64,000 nt of DNA from Flintibacter muris. Lineage in GTDB: Bacteria; Bacillota; Clostridia; Oscillospirales; Oscillospiraceae. Where the stretch lies: positions 180,967 to 244,966 of the forward strand of contig NZ_CALPCP010000003.1 of assembly GCF_943192995.1 (NCBI RefSeq). The letters run 5' to 3'. Every line of letters begins with the position of its first letter. Positions within the stretch are counted from its first letter, which is position 1. Positions 45,288 to 54,482 of this stretch are shown here, piece after piece. A model generated the notes under the pieces. The model worked only from the letters and a program-made list of their open reading frames with translations, was not told where the DNA came from and ran no database searches. Both the position numbers and the translations under genes were made by a program.

Positions 45288-45557
45288 TTATCTGTTTAAC
45301 AGGCGAGGAATAATTACTGTAACCAAAATTCCTACAACATAAACCGCATTAACACCAAGCGCAATTTTGGTGTTAATATCCCTGAGTTTTATTTTTGCAA
45401 AAAGGAAAAGAGCATATATAAAGCTAACCGCAGCGAAAATACAATACCCTATGATAATAGCTGTTGCGGCAGGAGAATCCGGCTTCCATATAAAGGGTGC
45501 TGTCAATGGTACAAAGGCAGTAATAAGTGCAATCGTACTTAAAATTTTTTCTTTCAT
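45288..45557 (-). CDS. Small three-span membrane protein
   Basis: 89 residues from ATG 45557 (AAAGGAG upstream). Three hydrophobic stretches (ILSTIALITAFVPLTAPF, ATAIIIGYCIFAAVSFIYALFLFA, ALGVNAVYVVGILVTVII). No family recognised. Between permease and lipoprotein genes in the same operon. Confidence 0.7.
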   Translation of the reverse strand: MKEKILSTIALITAFVPLTAPFIWKPDSPAATAIIIGYCIFAAVSFIYALFLFAKIKLRDINTKIALGVNAVYVVGILVTVIIPRLLNR

Positions 45558-45579
45558 TTGAAAAACTCCTTTCTTGCTA

Positions 45580-46404
45580 TTAGCGTCCATTCATTTTTAA
45601 GCGTTCACGTTGTGCAGGACGCAAAGAAATATTGCTTTTTTTATGTTTCGTTTTAGAATTTCCCGGTGTTTTAGAAATCGTAATGATAAATACAGAAATC
45701 AACAGCATGATTCCAAGTGAAACAAGCCCTAAAGGAACATTAGCATTGCTTGTTGAATTTATATATGATGTGGTATCAAAACCAATCACCGTGAAAGCGG
45801 CTAAAAATGGATAAATATTTCTAAGCAGACCGCTTTTAAAGAACATGCTGCAATATCCTAACACAAATGCAATAATCGAACCTCCCATGAAAAACCCCGG
45901 TATTCTTCCGCAAAAAGAAATAATCGGAAGAACAGCAATATAAATACAAATAGATATACCAGCCATATAAAGCAAACCGCTTATCAAGGCAGAAATACTC
46001 ACGCCGGGCAATCCAGCACAAATACCAACAATAATTGTAATAACGAAGCTGTATATTCCCAATACAAGAGATAACAGACCGATAGCTGCCAATTTCCCGG
46101 TCAATAACTTAGAAAATGAAACGGGAACAGTTAAAATATTTTTCAGTGTATCATCGGTATATTCTCTGTTTATCAGATAACCGCCAATCAAGGTAAAAAT
46201 AATAGGCATGAATATAGTTGCATTGTTCCAAATCGTACTGTCTACTAATGCGCTAATGTTGAAATTAGGGTTTTTGGCTTCCTCAATCGCAACATTCTGT
46301 GTAATTACCCCAAGAACGGGAGAAAGCGTCATTCCGATAATACCAATCAGCAGAATATGATACCGTTTTATCTTTTGAAATTCAGTTAAGACAATGGATA
46401 ACAT
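45580..46404 (-). CDS. ABC-2 type permease, lantibiotic immunity-like (subunit 2)
   Basis: 274 residues from ATG 46404 (AGGAGG). Six spans; the INREYTDDTLKNILTVPVSFSKLLTGKL loop is the conserved ABC-2 coupling segment of the LanE/LanG and CprB/C groups. It is paired with the permease upstream. Substrate by analogy: lantibiotics or cationic peptides. Confidence 0.88.
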   Translation of the reverse strand: MLSIVLTEFQKIKRYHILLIGIIGMTLSPVLGVITQNVAIEEAKNPNFNISALVDSTIWNNATIFMPIIFTLIGGYLINREYTDDTLKNILTVPVSFSKLLTGKLAAIGLLSLVLGIYSFVITIIVGICAGLPGVSISALISGLLYMAGISICIYIAVLPIISFCGRIPGFFMGGSIIAFVLGYCSMFFKSGLLRNIYPFLAAFTVIGFDTTSYINSTSNANVPLGLVSLGIMLLISVFIITISKTPGNSKTKHKKSNISLRPAQRERLKMNGR

Positions 46405-46414
46405 ATAAAACCTC

Positions 46415-47197
46415 CTATACTTCCTGTTTTTGATAAACTCTTGTAACCAATGCAATACAGACAACGGCTTCCGCAACTAATATCAAAAAAATTACGGGCG
46501 TTGATATAAAATACGGACTTAACCGATTATAAAATTCTGTCATAATTTTTCCTTCCGGCACCTTAAACTGATACAGCCATCTAAAGATAATAGGGACAGG
46601 AATAAATGTGCTGATGTTAAGCCCTAATGGTTTCATCATAATTGCATCGCTAAGATGTAGCGCATATCCAAGCAGGGTATAAAAAAAGGCGATTATGACA
46701 GAAATAATATAGGACTTATTACACCAGACCACTAAAATAATACATGGCAAAGCTGCCGCCCATAATAAAATTCCTGTGCAGAGTGTAAGGAACAACTGCA
46801 GCCCTAATCCATTTAAAGAAATGCCCTGTGTAATGGCAAGCAAGACACTGATACAGAATCCCGCAAGTTCATAAACAACAGAAAAAAGCACAAGGACAAT
46901 AACTTTTGCCATAACCAAGCGGCTTTTTAAGACAGGAACACAAACAAGATTTTTTAAGGTATCGTTATCATGTTCTTCAAAAAACAGGTTGGCAGCTATC
47001 ATTACCAGTATGGGAATCAGAAGCAAAAAGCCGCTTTCTTCACGGGCAACGCTCGCAAAATCTGCAAAATCTCCGTCAGACAAAAGCATAGCGTAAAAAA
47101 CCGGGAACAGGACAGAGGTAAAAAGAGCAATTTTAAACAGCCCTTTCCGTTTCAGCTTCCAAAACTCACATTTTACAAGTTTAAGCAATCCCCTCAC
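46415..47197 (-). CDS. ABC-2 type permease, lantibiotic immunity-like (subunit 1)
   Basis: 260 residues, six spans, with FFEEHDNDTLKNLVCVPVLKSRLVMAK as the coupling motif. Its start overlaps the ATPase end by 17 bases. The two permeases and the ATPase would form a BcrAB/NisFEG-like pump. Confidence 0.88.
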   Translation of the reverse strand: MRGLLKLVKCEFWKLKRKGLFKIALFTSVLFPVFYAMLLSDGDFADFASVAREESGFLLLIPILVMIAANLFFEEHDNDTLKNLVCVPVLKSRLVMAKVIVLVLFSVVYELAGFCISVLLAITQGISLNGLGLQLFLTLCTGILLWAAALPCIILVVWCNKSYIISVIIAFFYTLLGYALHLSDAIMMKPLGLNISTFIPVPIIFRWLYQFKVPEGKIMTEFYNRLSPYFISTPVIFLILVAEAVVCIALVTRVYQKQEV

Positions 47198-48104
47198 CCC
47201 CCGTTACACGTTTGAAATAATCTTCAAGGCTTTCTTCACAAATATAGGCTTGTGATACTTCTAGCTCGTTCTCCACAAAAGCCGTTACAATCTTCCCAAC
47301 AGAAATATCTAAATTATGCAGCCGCATATTATGGTCGTCCTGTATGGTAAACTGGTTTTCATGGAAGATACGTTCTAAAATTCTTGCCGCTTGTGCCGTA
47401 TCAGAAACAGTAAAGCGGATATGCTTGCTGCTTTTTGCTTCCAGTTCTGTAAGGCTTTCTTCTTCCAGCAGTACGCCGTGGTCGATAATGCCTATATCGT
47501 CAGCCAATAACGCAATCTCGGAAAGAATATGACTGGAAATCAAAATTGTTTTTCCGCGTTCATTACAAAGGTCACGGATAAAGGAACGTACCTCTGCAAT
47601 ACCGATAGGGTCAAGCCCGTTGATCGGTTCGTCCAAGATTAAAAGCTCCGGGTCGTGCATCACGGCAAGAGCAATCGCCAGCCGCTGCTTCATGCCAAGC
47701 GAATATTGGGAAAACAGTTTTTTGTCTTTATAAGGCAGACCGACTAAATCAAGCGCATTTTTAATTGCGTTGCGGTTTGGCACTCCCCGCAGGGTAGCAA
47801 AAATCCGCAGATTTTCCGTTGCTGTCAGATTCGGATAAAAACCGGGGGATTCAATCAGACTGCCGATACGGGGGAGCAGCTTTTTTTCATTCGCCGCTAA
47901 AGGTTTCCCCCAAATCGTGACTTCCCCGGAAGTGGGCTGTGTCAGCCCAAGCAGCATTTTCATTGTCGTTGTCTTTCCGGCTCCGTTTCTGCCAAGCAGA
48001 CCATAGATACGTCCTTTCTGAACATGGATATTCAGATCGGCAACGCTTTTCTGTGTTCCGTATTGTTTGGTAAGATTTTTTGTTTCAATTACATATTTGC
48101 TCAT
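47181..48104 (-). CDS. ABC ATPase, lantibiotic immunity/bacitracin-type
   Basis: 307 residues. Walker A (LGRNGAGKTTTMKMLLGL), signature (YSLGMKQRLAIALAVM), Walker B (LLILDEPINGLDP), H-loop (ILISSHILSE). The C-terminal extension and EPINGLDPIGI version are typical of the BcrA/NisF/CprA group. ATG follows AAAGGAGG. Promoter with four 11-bp repeats upstream. Confidence 0.94.
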   Translation of the reverse strand: MSKYVIETKNLTKQYGTQKSVADLNIHVQKGRIYGLLGRNGAGKTTTMKMLLGLTQPTSGEVTIWGKPLAANEKKLLPRIGSLIESPGFYPNLTATENLRIFATLRGVPNRNAIKNALDLVGLPYKDKKLFSQYSLGMKQRLAIALAVMHDPELLILDEPINGLDPIGIAEVRSFIRDLCNERGKTILISSHILSEIALLADDIGIIDHGVLLEEESLTELEAKSSKHIRFTVSDTAQAARILERIFHENQFTIQDDHNMRLHNLDISVGKIVTAFVENELEVSQAYICEESLEDYFKRVTGGEGIA

Positions 48105-48130
48105 TGCGAAACCTCCTTTTCATGTCTGCT

Positions 48131-48190
48131 ATTCTATCACGCCAATCTTGCATTAACCTTGCACGAACCTTGCATTAACCTTGCAATTTG
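48131..48190 (-). promoter_or_regulatory. ABC operon promoter with four 11-bp direct repeats
   Basis: Plus-strand units at 48147, 48158, 48169 and 48180 (CTTGCATTAAC, CTTGCACGAAC, CTTGCATTAAC, CTTGCAATTTG), exactly 11 bp apart. On the minus strand they end about 10 bp before TAGAAT (-10). The pitch equals one helix turn, as expected for an OmpR-type response regulator array; the neighbouring regulator is the likely ligand. Confidence 0.75.
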
Positions 48191-48243
48191 GGGAAAACAG
48201 ATTTTTACAAAGAATTACTCCCGCCATGTAGGGCGGGAGCTGG

Positions 48244-49167
48244 TTAGTCTGTCAGAGGGAAAAGCAGGGTAAAAACGGTTCCTTTCCCCGGTACGCTGTC
48301 TGCTGTTATGGTTCCGTTTAATTTTTCTACAAGCTGGTGTACGATAGACAGACCAAGACCGCTGCCTTTTTCAGACCGCCCTTTATCGCATTTATAAAGC
48401 CGCTCGAAAATATGCTTTAAGTCCTCCTTGTCAATTCCCACTCCATTATCACGCAAAAGAATTTTTATGTTCCCGCCCTGCCCGGATAAAGAAATTTCAA
48501 TTTTATCTGCGTGGCTATGGGAGATTACATTCTGTATCAGATTGTTTAATATCCGCATATATCCGTCCGGGTCAATCCTTACCCGGAAAGGCTGCTCTGG
48601 AATATCAATCGAAAAATCCACCTGTGTATCTTCAAATATCGGTATCCAGTCAATCAATATATTCCGTGTCAGTTCTGTTAAATCAATAGTGGATATATTC
48701 ATGGAAAATTCATTTGATCCCAGCTTAAACCAGTCAAACAACACATCTATATATTCTTTTAAGTCATGTGCTTTCCGTCGGGCAGTTTCTATATAGTCGT
48801 CGCGTTCCTTTCCAGTGGCAATTCCTTTATGTGCGGCATCTAAATATCCAATCAGTGTAGTAAGCGGTGTCCTTACATCATGGGAAAGGCTCGTCATAAG
48901 CCGCCTGTTTGTTTCTTCTGTCTGATGATAAGCTAAAAGTCTGCTTTCGTAGGAGAGGATAATATCGTTGATCTCATAAGCAAGAGGGGCTACAAGCTCA
49001 TGTGTTTCTGATAAAATCCGTCTGTTTCCATTCCCTTTTTTTACATCTTCTAAAGCGTCAACCATTTCCAAAATCTGTTTTTTCACACGCCGGACAATAA
49101 GCAGGGAGCTGCAAACTGGAAAAAGGACAGCGACAATTATAATCATAATGACAATCTCTATATACAC
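48244..49167 (-). CDS. Sensor histidine kinase (antimicrobial peptide type)
   Basis: 307 residues. One N-terminal span (VIMIIIVAVLFPVCSSLLIV), no sizeable external domain, then HAMP-like and DHp helix with the phospho-His in SLSHDVRTPLTTLIGY. ATPase boxes: NLIQNVISHS (N), DNGVGI (G1), SEKGSGLGLSI (G2). Small membrane sensors of this type (CprK, related NsaS/BceS) detect lantibiotics with their transporter. Confidence 0.92.
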   Translation of the reverse strand: MYIEIVIMIIIVAVLFPVCSSLLIVRRVKKQILEMVDALEDVKKGNGNRRILSETHELVAPLAYEINDIILSYESRLLAYHQTEETNRRLMTSLSHDVRTPLTTLIGYLDAAHKGIATGKERDDYIETARRKAHDLKEYIDVLFDWFKLGSNEFSMNISTIDLTELTRNILIDWIPIFEDTQVDFSIDIPEQPFRVRIDPDGYMRILNNLIQNVISHSHADKIEISLSGQGGNIKILLRDNGVGIDKEDLKHIFERLYKCDKGRSEKGSGLGLSIVHQLVEKLNGTITADSVPGKGTVFTLLFPLTD

Positions 49168-49170
49168 CCC

Positions 49171-49863
49171 TCATACCTCCTTATTGAAGCGGTAGCCAAT
49201 CCCTTTTACCGTCTGTATATATTTGGGGGTTCCGGGATTTTCTTCTATCTTTTTTCGCAACCGGCTTATAATTGCCATGATATTGCTATCATCATAAACA
49301 TAATCTTCTCCCCATACTTTTTCATAAATCTGCTGTTTTGTCAGTATTTTTCCTTGATTTTTGGCAAGAAACAGGAGCAGGTCAAATTCTTTCGGCGGCA
49401 GCTCAAATTCTCCGTTTACCGTGATAATGGAACGGCTGTTAAAGTCGATAGTCAATCCGTCAAAATCAAATGTCTGTGACTGTCCCTCTTTTTGATTGAA
49501 ACGGGTATAGCGTCTTATCAGTGAAACAATGCGGGCAATCAGCTCGTCCATATCAAAAGGTTTTGTTAAATAATCGTCGGCTCCTGCCCGCAGCCCCCGC
49601 ACTTTTGAAGCACTGTCATTTTTTGATGTGAACATCAAAATCGGCAGGCTGTTTTCTTTTCTGATCTGTTCTAATGTTTCAAACCCGTCAAAACCGGGCA
49701 TCATTACGTCCAGTATGACAAGCTGGTATTCTTTTTCTTTCAGTTGCAGCAAGCCGGATTTGCCGGAATAGCAGCAGTCAGCTTCGATACATTCCTGTAA
49801 AACGCTTTGCTTGATTAGTGTGCAAAGCTCCTTGTCATCATCTATCACTAAAATCCTATTCAT
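49171..49863 (-). CDS. OmpR-family response regulator
   Basis: 230 residues. Receiver domain with phospho-Asp in QLVILDVMMPGFDG and Lys in SKNDSASKVRGLRAGADDYLTKP; C-terminal winged helix (ELPPKEFDLLLFLAKNQGKIL, YDDSNIMAIISRLRKKIEE). It overlaps the HTH gene by 8 bases and precedes the kinase by 3 bp. Likely activates the ABC operon at the 11-bp repeats. Confidence 0.95.
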   Translation of the reverse strand: MNRILVIDDDKELCTLIKQSVLQECIEADCCYSGKSGLLQLKEKEYQLVILDVMMPGFDGFETLEQIRKENSLPILMFTSKNDSASKVRGLRAGADDYLTKPFDMDELIARIVSLIRRYTRFNQKEGQSQTFDFDGLTIDFNSRSIITVNGEFELPPKEFDLLLFLAKNQGKILTKQQIYEKVWGEDYVYDDSNIMAIISRLRKKIEENPGTPKYIQTVKGIGYRFNKEV

Positions 49864-50053
49864 GCTTTTTCGTCCTTTCTGCTTTCATGCGGGCATCTGC
49901 TGGCTTCTCCGCATCTTTTGGTATCAGCCATAAGCGGCTGAACTTTGCTACTCCGGGTATGCGGTTCTCCTCACATAGTTTTTGTACCCGTCTTTCTGAA
50001 ATGCCCCATTTCCTCGCTGCTTCCGGGGCAGAAATAAACTCTAACATCTTCAT
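49856..50053 (-). CDS. Small HTH protein, MerR/excisionase fold
   Basis: 65 residues (FISAPEAARKWGISERRVQKLC, NRIPGVAKFSRLWLIPKDA): a helix-turn-helix of the excisionase/MerR fold found in many integrated elements. First gene of the RR-HK unit; its role could be recombination or control of that unit. Confidence 0.75.
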   Translation of the reverse strand: MKMLEFISAPEAARKWGISERRVQKLCEENRIPGVAKFSRLWLIPKDAEKPADARMKAERTKKHE

Positions 50054-50208
50054 TCACCCTTTCCCTAATCTATGTCAGTATAATTATATGCGTCCAGCCG
50101 AATGACTTCAAGTGGTATTTGCATATTACGGGAATTATTTTGGCTAATCAATAGAACTGTGTAGACATATCCAAAAAGAAAGGTGAACAGTAAAATGTAA
50201 TAGGGTGA

Positions 50209-50571
50209 ATGAATATGGCAAAAAGACCAGTACCGAAATATGATTTTAAGGCTTTCGGGGCGGCAATTAAAGCCGCACGAAAAGGGCGCAAGGAGAGCAG
50301 GAAAAAAGTGTGTGACGAAATGTATATTTCCCCACGTTACCTTGCAAATATTGAAAATAAGGGGCAGCACCCCAGCGTACAGATATTTTTTGAGCTTATG
50401 CTCCGTTATGATATATCCGTAGACCAGTTTCTTTTTTCGGAAAAGGAAGCGGAGAAGTCCACGCAGCGGCGGCAACTTGACGCGCTGCTTGACAGCATGG
50501 ATAAAAAGGATTTGACGATTATCACCGCTACCGCTAAAGGAATACAGGAAACCAAAGGGACAGACGATTAA
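50209..50571 (+). CDS. XRE-family regulator of the ICE
   Basis: 120 residues. HTH at 12-65 (FGAAIKAARKGRKESRKKVC, MYISPRYLANIENKGQHPS) and a Lys/Glu-rich tail. In Tn1549-type elements the same gene precedes the mobilisation genes. It is divergent from the HTH-RR-HK unit. Confidence 0.9.
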   Translation: MNMAKRPVPKYDFKAFGAAIKAARKGRKESRKKVCDEMYISPRYLANIENKGQHPSVQIFFELMLRYDISVDQFLFSEKEAEKSTQRRQLDALLDSMDKKDLTIITATAKGIQETKGTDD

Positions 50572-50815
50572 CCGCTGTTCCCTTTTTCCGTTGTTATTTA
50601 GAGAAGTTGCAGCCGTTTTTTGTGCTGCAATATTTTTTTGCGCTAAATTCAAGAGATAATGCAACAAATACGCTCTTTTTGAGGGGATAGTAAGTAAAGC
50701 AGCAAGCATAGGAAAAGAGTACCCTTTTCCGTATTTCTGCCCGCCCGGTCGGTCAGAAATGGCTTGTTGGGAAGTTTCCCAAACCCTCTATGAGAACGGA
50801 AAGGAGCGAAAAACC

Positions 50816-51145
50816 ATGAACGGACGCAAAAGGACGATACAGGTCAAATTCTATGTGACAGAGGAAGAAAGAAAACTGATTGAGGAAAAAATGAAGCTCG
50901 TCCCCACAAGCAACATGGCGGCGTATCTGCGCAAGATTGCCATTGACGGGTACATTATCCAAGTAGACCATACGGACATAAAAGCAATGACAGCGGAGAT
51001 ACAGAAAATCGGGGTGAATGTCAATCAGATCGCACGTCGCGTAAACGCGACGGGAAACGCCTATAAAGAGGATATAGAGGAAATTAAGGGGGTGCTTGCG
51101 GAGATATGGCGGTTACAAAGATTAAGCCTGTTAAAAGCACTCTAA
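50816..51145 (+). CDS. MobC-like relaxosome protein
   Basis: 109 residues from ATG 50816 (GGAAAGGAG upstream). Ribbon-helix-helix N-terminus (IQVKFYVTEEERKLIEEKMK) and the MobC block (IQKIGVNVNQIARRVNATG). Assists relaxase at oriT. It overlaps the relaxase gene by 40 bases. Confidence 0.9.
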   Translation: MNGRKRTIQVKFYVTEEERKLIEEKMKLVPTSNMAAYLRKIAIDGYIIQVDHTDIKAMTAEIQKIGVNVNQIARRVNATGNAYKEDIEEIKGVLAEIWRLQRLSLLKAL

Positions 51146-51711
51146 GCAAAGCCCTTGACTATATCGAAAACCCGGACAAGACGGACGGAAAAATGCTGGT
51201 GTCCTCTTTCGGGTGCAGCTATGAAACGGCAGATATTGAGTTTGGCTATACCCTCTCACAAGCGCGGGATAAGGGAAACAATTTAGCCTTTCACTTGATA
51301 CAGTCCTTTGCTCCGGGAGAAGTGGACTATGAAAAAGCCCATGAAATCGGGCGGCAGCTTGCCGACGCGGTAACAAAGGGGCAGCATGAGTATGTATTAA
51401 CGACGCACATTGACAAGGGGCATATCCATAACCACATTATTTTCTGCGCGGTCAACTTCGTAGATCATCACAAGTACGTTTCCAACAAACGGACGTATTA
51501 CGGCATACGGAACATGAGTGACAAGCTGTGTCGGGACAACGGGCTTTCTGTGGTCGTCCCCGGAAAGGGCAACAAGGGAAAGAGCTATGCGGAGTACCAA
51601 GCGGAGAAAACGGGGACAAGCTGGAAAGGCAAGCTATCCCGATCTTTTCCCGCAAGGGGAGAGCTTCGTACTGTTTGGCAATCTCAACCGCTTTTTTCTG
51701 TAAATCCGTAA
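51106..51711 (+). pseudogene. MobA/VirD2-type relaxase, C-terminally truncated
   Basis: 201 residues in frame, about 177 native. The three-His metal site is HIHNH in THIDKGHIHNHIIF (H106, H108, H110); a catalytic Tyr is probably in KALDYIENPDK. Family members are 400-550 residues. Native sequence stops after GTSWKGKL at about 51636 and the frame then reads the antisense of the neighbouring gene. The catalytic domain may survive, but helicase/coupling-protein contacts are lost. Confidence 0.85.
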
Positions 51712-54136
51712 GTGGTTTGTCGGTGGTCTGTCCTGCCTGTTCCGGCGTGTCTGCTTTTTCAGAAACGGGGTTTTCCGGCTCCTGCGGTTCGGCGGTCTGT
51801 GCCGCTTCCGGCTCCGGCGCGGTGTAAGGCTCGTACCCGTTGGCGGCGTATTCCTCCACGGTCATTCCCGCGTCTGCCGCTTCCTGTGCGATTTCTGCCT
51901 TGACGTGTTCCTTGTAGGCGGCAAGCTCCACGTCAAAATCTTTAAGCTGTGGGACGGGTGGCAAATGGTATTCGCCTTGATTGATAAGCCCCCGGCACTC
52001 GGTAACGTAGGCTTGCATGGCGGTATGGTAGGCGGTTTCCGTTGGGGTAAGGCTCTCCCCGGCTAACAAGGCTCCTCCGGCGATACGCTCCATTTCGGAT
52101 AAACTGCAATGCAGTTTCAGATAGGGGATAAACTCATTCAGCAGCATTGCCCGCTGTTCCTTATCGGCTTCCAGTGCTTCCTTGCCCTCATGCTGTAAAA
52201 GGTAGTTTTCCCACTCTTTATCGTTCAGATAATAGGTATGGTGCTGTTCGATATGCTCCATAAGGGAACCGTCCCCGTCGCCAAAATCCTGTTGCCCCTC
52301 GTAATGGTCGGGCTTTCCGTTCATCACATAATCAATCTGAAATCTCGTCTTGAAATAACGGGGCGTATCAAGGCTGGCTTCGTCCAGCACCGCAAACAGG
52401 GTATCGGCACGGGACAGGGGGATTGTTTCGCCCTCCCGTAGCTGGCTGCTTTCACTCCAAAGGATTGTGACCGTTGGCTCTGCCGAAAGGTCGGGTGTCG
52501 GCTCTTTTTCAGCTTCCTGTGCTTTCTCCGCTTCCCGTTCTTTTCTGATTTCCGCTAAATGCCCGTCAATGGTGTTAATCAGCTCGGCGGCGGTGCTGCG
52601 GATTGTGGCAAGGGATTTTTTCAGCTCTGCAAGCTCCCGCCCACTGCTCCATGTGGCAATGTAATTGAAAGAGTAGTCGGACGTGTCAAGCCCGTAGTGC
52701 TGGCATACGGTGTAAGCGATACTTTCCGCCTGTACCTCCCTTGTGCTTCGGTCGGGGCGTTCCGGCGCGTCCCGGTCTATGTTGTGCAGCGTCGCGTGGG
52801 CGATCTCGTGGATAGCGGTCTTTACGTTCTGAAGCTCGCTCATTCCCTCGTTGATCGCTATGCGCTGCCCGTCATAAAAGCAGCGTCCCTTTACTGTACC
52901 CTCCAACGCTTCAAAGCCCATAGCAAAGGGGGAAGTCCTTTCAAGGGCGGTAAAAAAGTCCCGGTATTGCTCCACGTCGCCCGTCAATTCATTATCCGTA
53001 ATGCCCGGTATCTCTTTCCCCTCGGTCTGTGATACGTCAAAAACAGACACTATCTTAAAGGCGGGGATTTGGATTTCCTTTGTTTCCGTGACAGGCTTCC
53101 CGTCTTTTCCGATTATGGGCTTTTGGGTGTGCGGGTCAATCTTTTCAACCTCCCGCTTGACTATGTAGGGGGACGGTGCAAGTATCTTGATAGATTTCTC
53201 GTCGGGCTTTACATGGCGGTCAAATTCCTTTTTCCATTGCTGATAGCCTTTGACAAACGTACCGCCCTGCATGGCGATCAGTACGGTGTTGTTAAAGCTG
53301 TAATTATGGAACTTTGATAAGGTTTGCAGATAATCGGTGTACCGCCCATTTTCAAATACCCCCATAATTCCATGCTCCAAACGGTCTGTGATTTCTTTCA
53401 TTTTGTCGGTGGAATTTTTTGAAGTAAGGATAATCGGGGCAACCGGGCGCGGCTCAAAAACGGGTTCCGCTGCCGCTTCAAAATCCGATTTCTCCGGGGC
53501 GGGGCGTTCCGGCTCCGGGAAGCTCATTACCTTGTATTCTTTCGGTATGTCATTGTCCCGCCCGTTGTACCACTGTGAAAAGGTGTTGCCGTTGTTGTAG
53601 ATATAGCCTTGATCGGTAAACTGCCCTTTATCTTTCTGAACCGCGTCCTGCCCGTATTCCTCGTACTTGAAATACTTCTTTGCTTCTTCGGGCAGCTCCA
53701 ATTCGTCCAGCTCGTCAATGAGGTAATAGCCGTAGTCGGCTTCGCTGCGGACAGCAGGGTATATCCAGTAGCAGTCAAGGTTCTGTGCAAGGTTGATAAG
53801 GTCTTTCACGCTCCCGGCGTGTTCCCCCAGCGTTACCGCCGCCGTGAATTTGTCCCTGTCCTCGTCGCTTTGCATTTCTAAGAGCTTGCCTAAATAATTC
53901 AGCTCGTCAATGGTGCTGCCCTGTATCACGGAAAGCGGCACGTCAAAAGGCTGCTTCTCGGTGTTTGCAAAACCGTTGATGAAAAAGTCCTGCGGGTTGT
54001 CTGCGGTAATGCCGACGCTTCTCATGGCGGCGTGAAGCTGCTCCGTGGTGGTCGGTATGGAAAGCCACGCGCCGCCCGGTTTCCCGGTTTCAAAGCGGGT
54101 GCGGCTGTCGATAAGGATTGAAAACTGCTCATTCAT
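51452..54136 (-). CDS. ArdA-ArdC/YodL antirestriction-type protein, C-terminally truncated
   Basis: 894 residues from ATG 54136, which has AAAGGAG nine bases upstream. Residues 1-205 are ArdA, a B-form DNA mimic that blocks type I restriction (LNYLGKLLEMQSDEDRDKF, NLDCYWIYP). About 235-375 is the ArdC-type ssDNA-binding domain (HNYSFNNTVLIAMQ), 380-520 a zincin metalloprotease-like domain with HEIAHA at 443-448. A YodL-like region follows to about 780. Native sequence ends at REKIGI (about 51635); the last 60 residues are antisense relaxase. Function of the remaining part uncertain. Confidence 0.85.
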   Translation of the reverse strand: MNEQFSILIDSRTRFETGKPGGAWLSIPTTTEQLHAAMRSVGITADNPQDFFINGFANTEKQPFDVPLSVIQGSTIDELNYLGKLLEMQSDEDRDKFTAAVTLGEHAGSVKDLINLAQNLDCYWIYPAVRSEADYGYYLIDELDELELPEEAKKYFKYEEYGQDAVQKDKGQFTDQGYIYNNGNTFSQWYNGRDNDIPKEYKVMSFPEPERPAPEKSDFEAAAEPVFEPRPVAPIILTSKNSTDKMKEITDRLEHGIMGVFENGRYTDYLQTLSKFHNYSFNNTVLIAMQGGTFVKGYQQWKKEFDRHVKPDEKSIKILAPSPYIVKREVEKIDPHTQKPIIGKDGKPVTETKEIQIPAFKIVSVFDVSQTEGKEIPGITDNELTGDVEQYRDFFTALERTSPFAMGFEALEGTVKGRCFYDGQRIAINEGMSELQNVKTAIHEIAHATLHNIDRDAPERPDRSTREVQAESIAYTVCQHYGLDTSDYSFNYIATWSSGRELAELKKSLATIRSTAAELINTIDGHLAEIRKEREAEKAQEAEKEPTPDLSAEPTVTILWSESSQLREGETIPLSRADTLFAVLDEASLDTPRYFKTRFQIDYVMNGKPDHYEGQQDFGDGDGSLMEHIEQHHTYYLNDKEWENYLLQHEGKEALEADKEQRAMLLNEFIPYLKLHCSLSEMERIAGGALLAGESLTPTETAYHTAMQAYVTECRGLINQGEYHLPPVPQLKDFDVELAAYKEHVKAEIAQEAADAGMTVEEYAANGYEPYTAPEPEAAQTAEPQEPENPVSEKADTPEQAGQTTDKPLTDLQKKAVEIAKQYEALPLREKIGIACLSSLSPFSPLGTPHSSFPCCPFRGRPQKARCPDTACHSCSVCRNTSVCWKRTCDDLRS

Positions 54137-54482
54137 TGGGTCACGCTCCTTTCTCTGCCCGGTGGTCTGCTCCGCCGCTTGTTCTGCGGGGGCTGGGTCT
54201 GTCTTTCCGGCTTCCTGTCCGGTCTGCGTCCGTTCCTCCCCCTCAATGGAATAACCGGGTAAAAGCTGCCCGTTTACTTTGAACTGCTCGGCGTACTCTT
54301 TCGGGATAGAGGGCGATATTTCGGTAAATAAATGGGCGTATGCCTTGATACGTCCATTCAGATACTTTTCCATAGCCGCCTTGTCCGCAAAAACTTTCCT
54401 TTCCTGTCCGGCGATCTTTGCCTGTCCGTAATTGTGGGGGCTGTTGGTGTAAATGCTCCAAGAAAGCGTCCATGAGTAGGGA
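54137..54482 (-). other. Open frame upstream of ardA, remnant at a deletion junction
   Basis: The ardA frame stays open upstream, reading YSWTLSWSIYTNSPHNYGQA and KVFADKAAMEKYLNGRIKAY before ATG 54136. It has no start codon of its own with a ribosome site and meets a TAA near 54510. It resembles the C-terminal end of another element gene whose 5' part was deleted at about 54480. Confidence 0.5.

Noticed and set aside
48147..48190. CRISPR-like repeats
   Set aside because: Units of 11 bp with no spacers; reads as an operator array.
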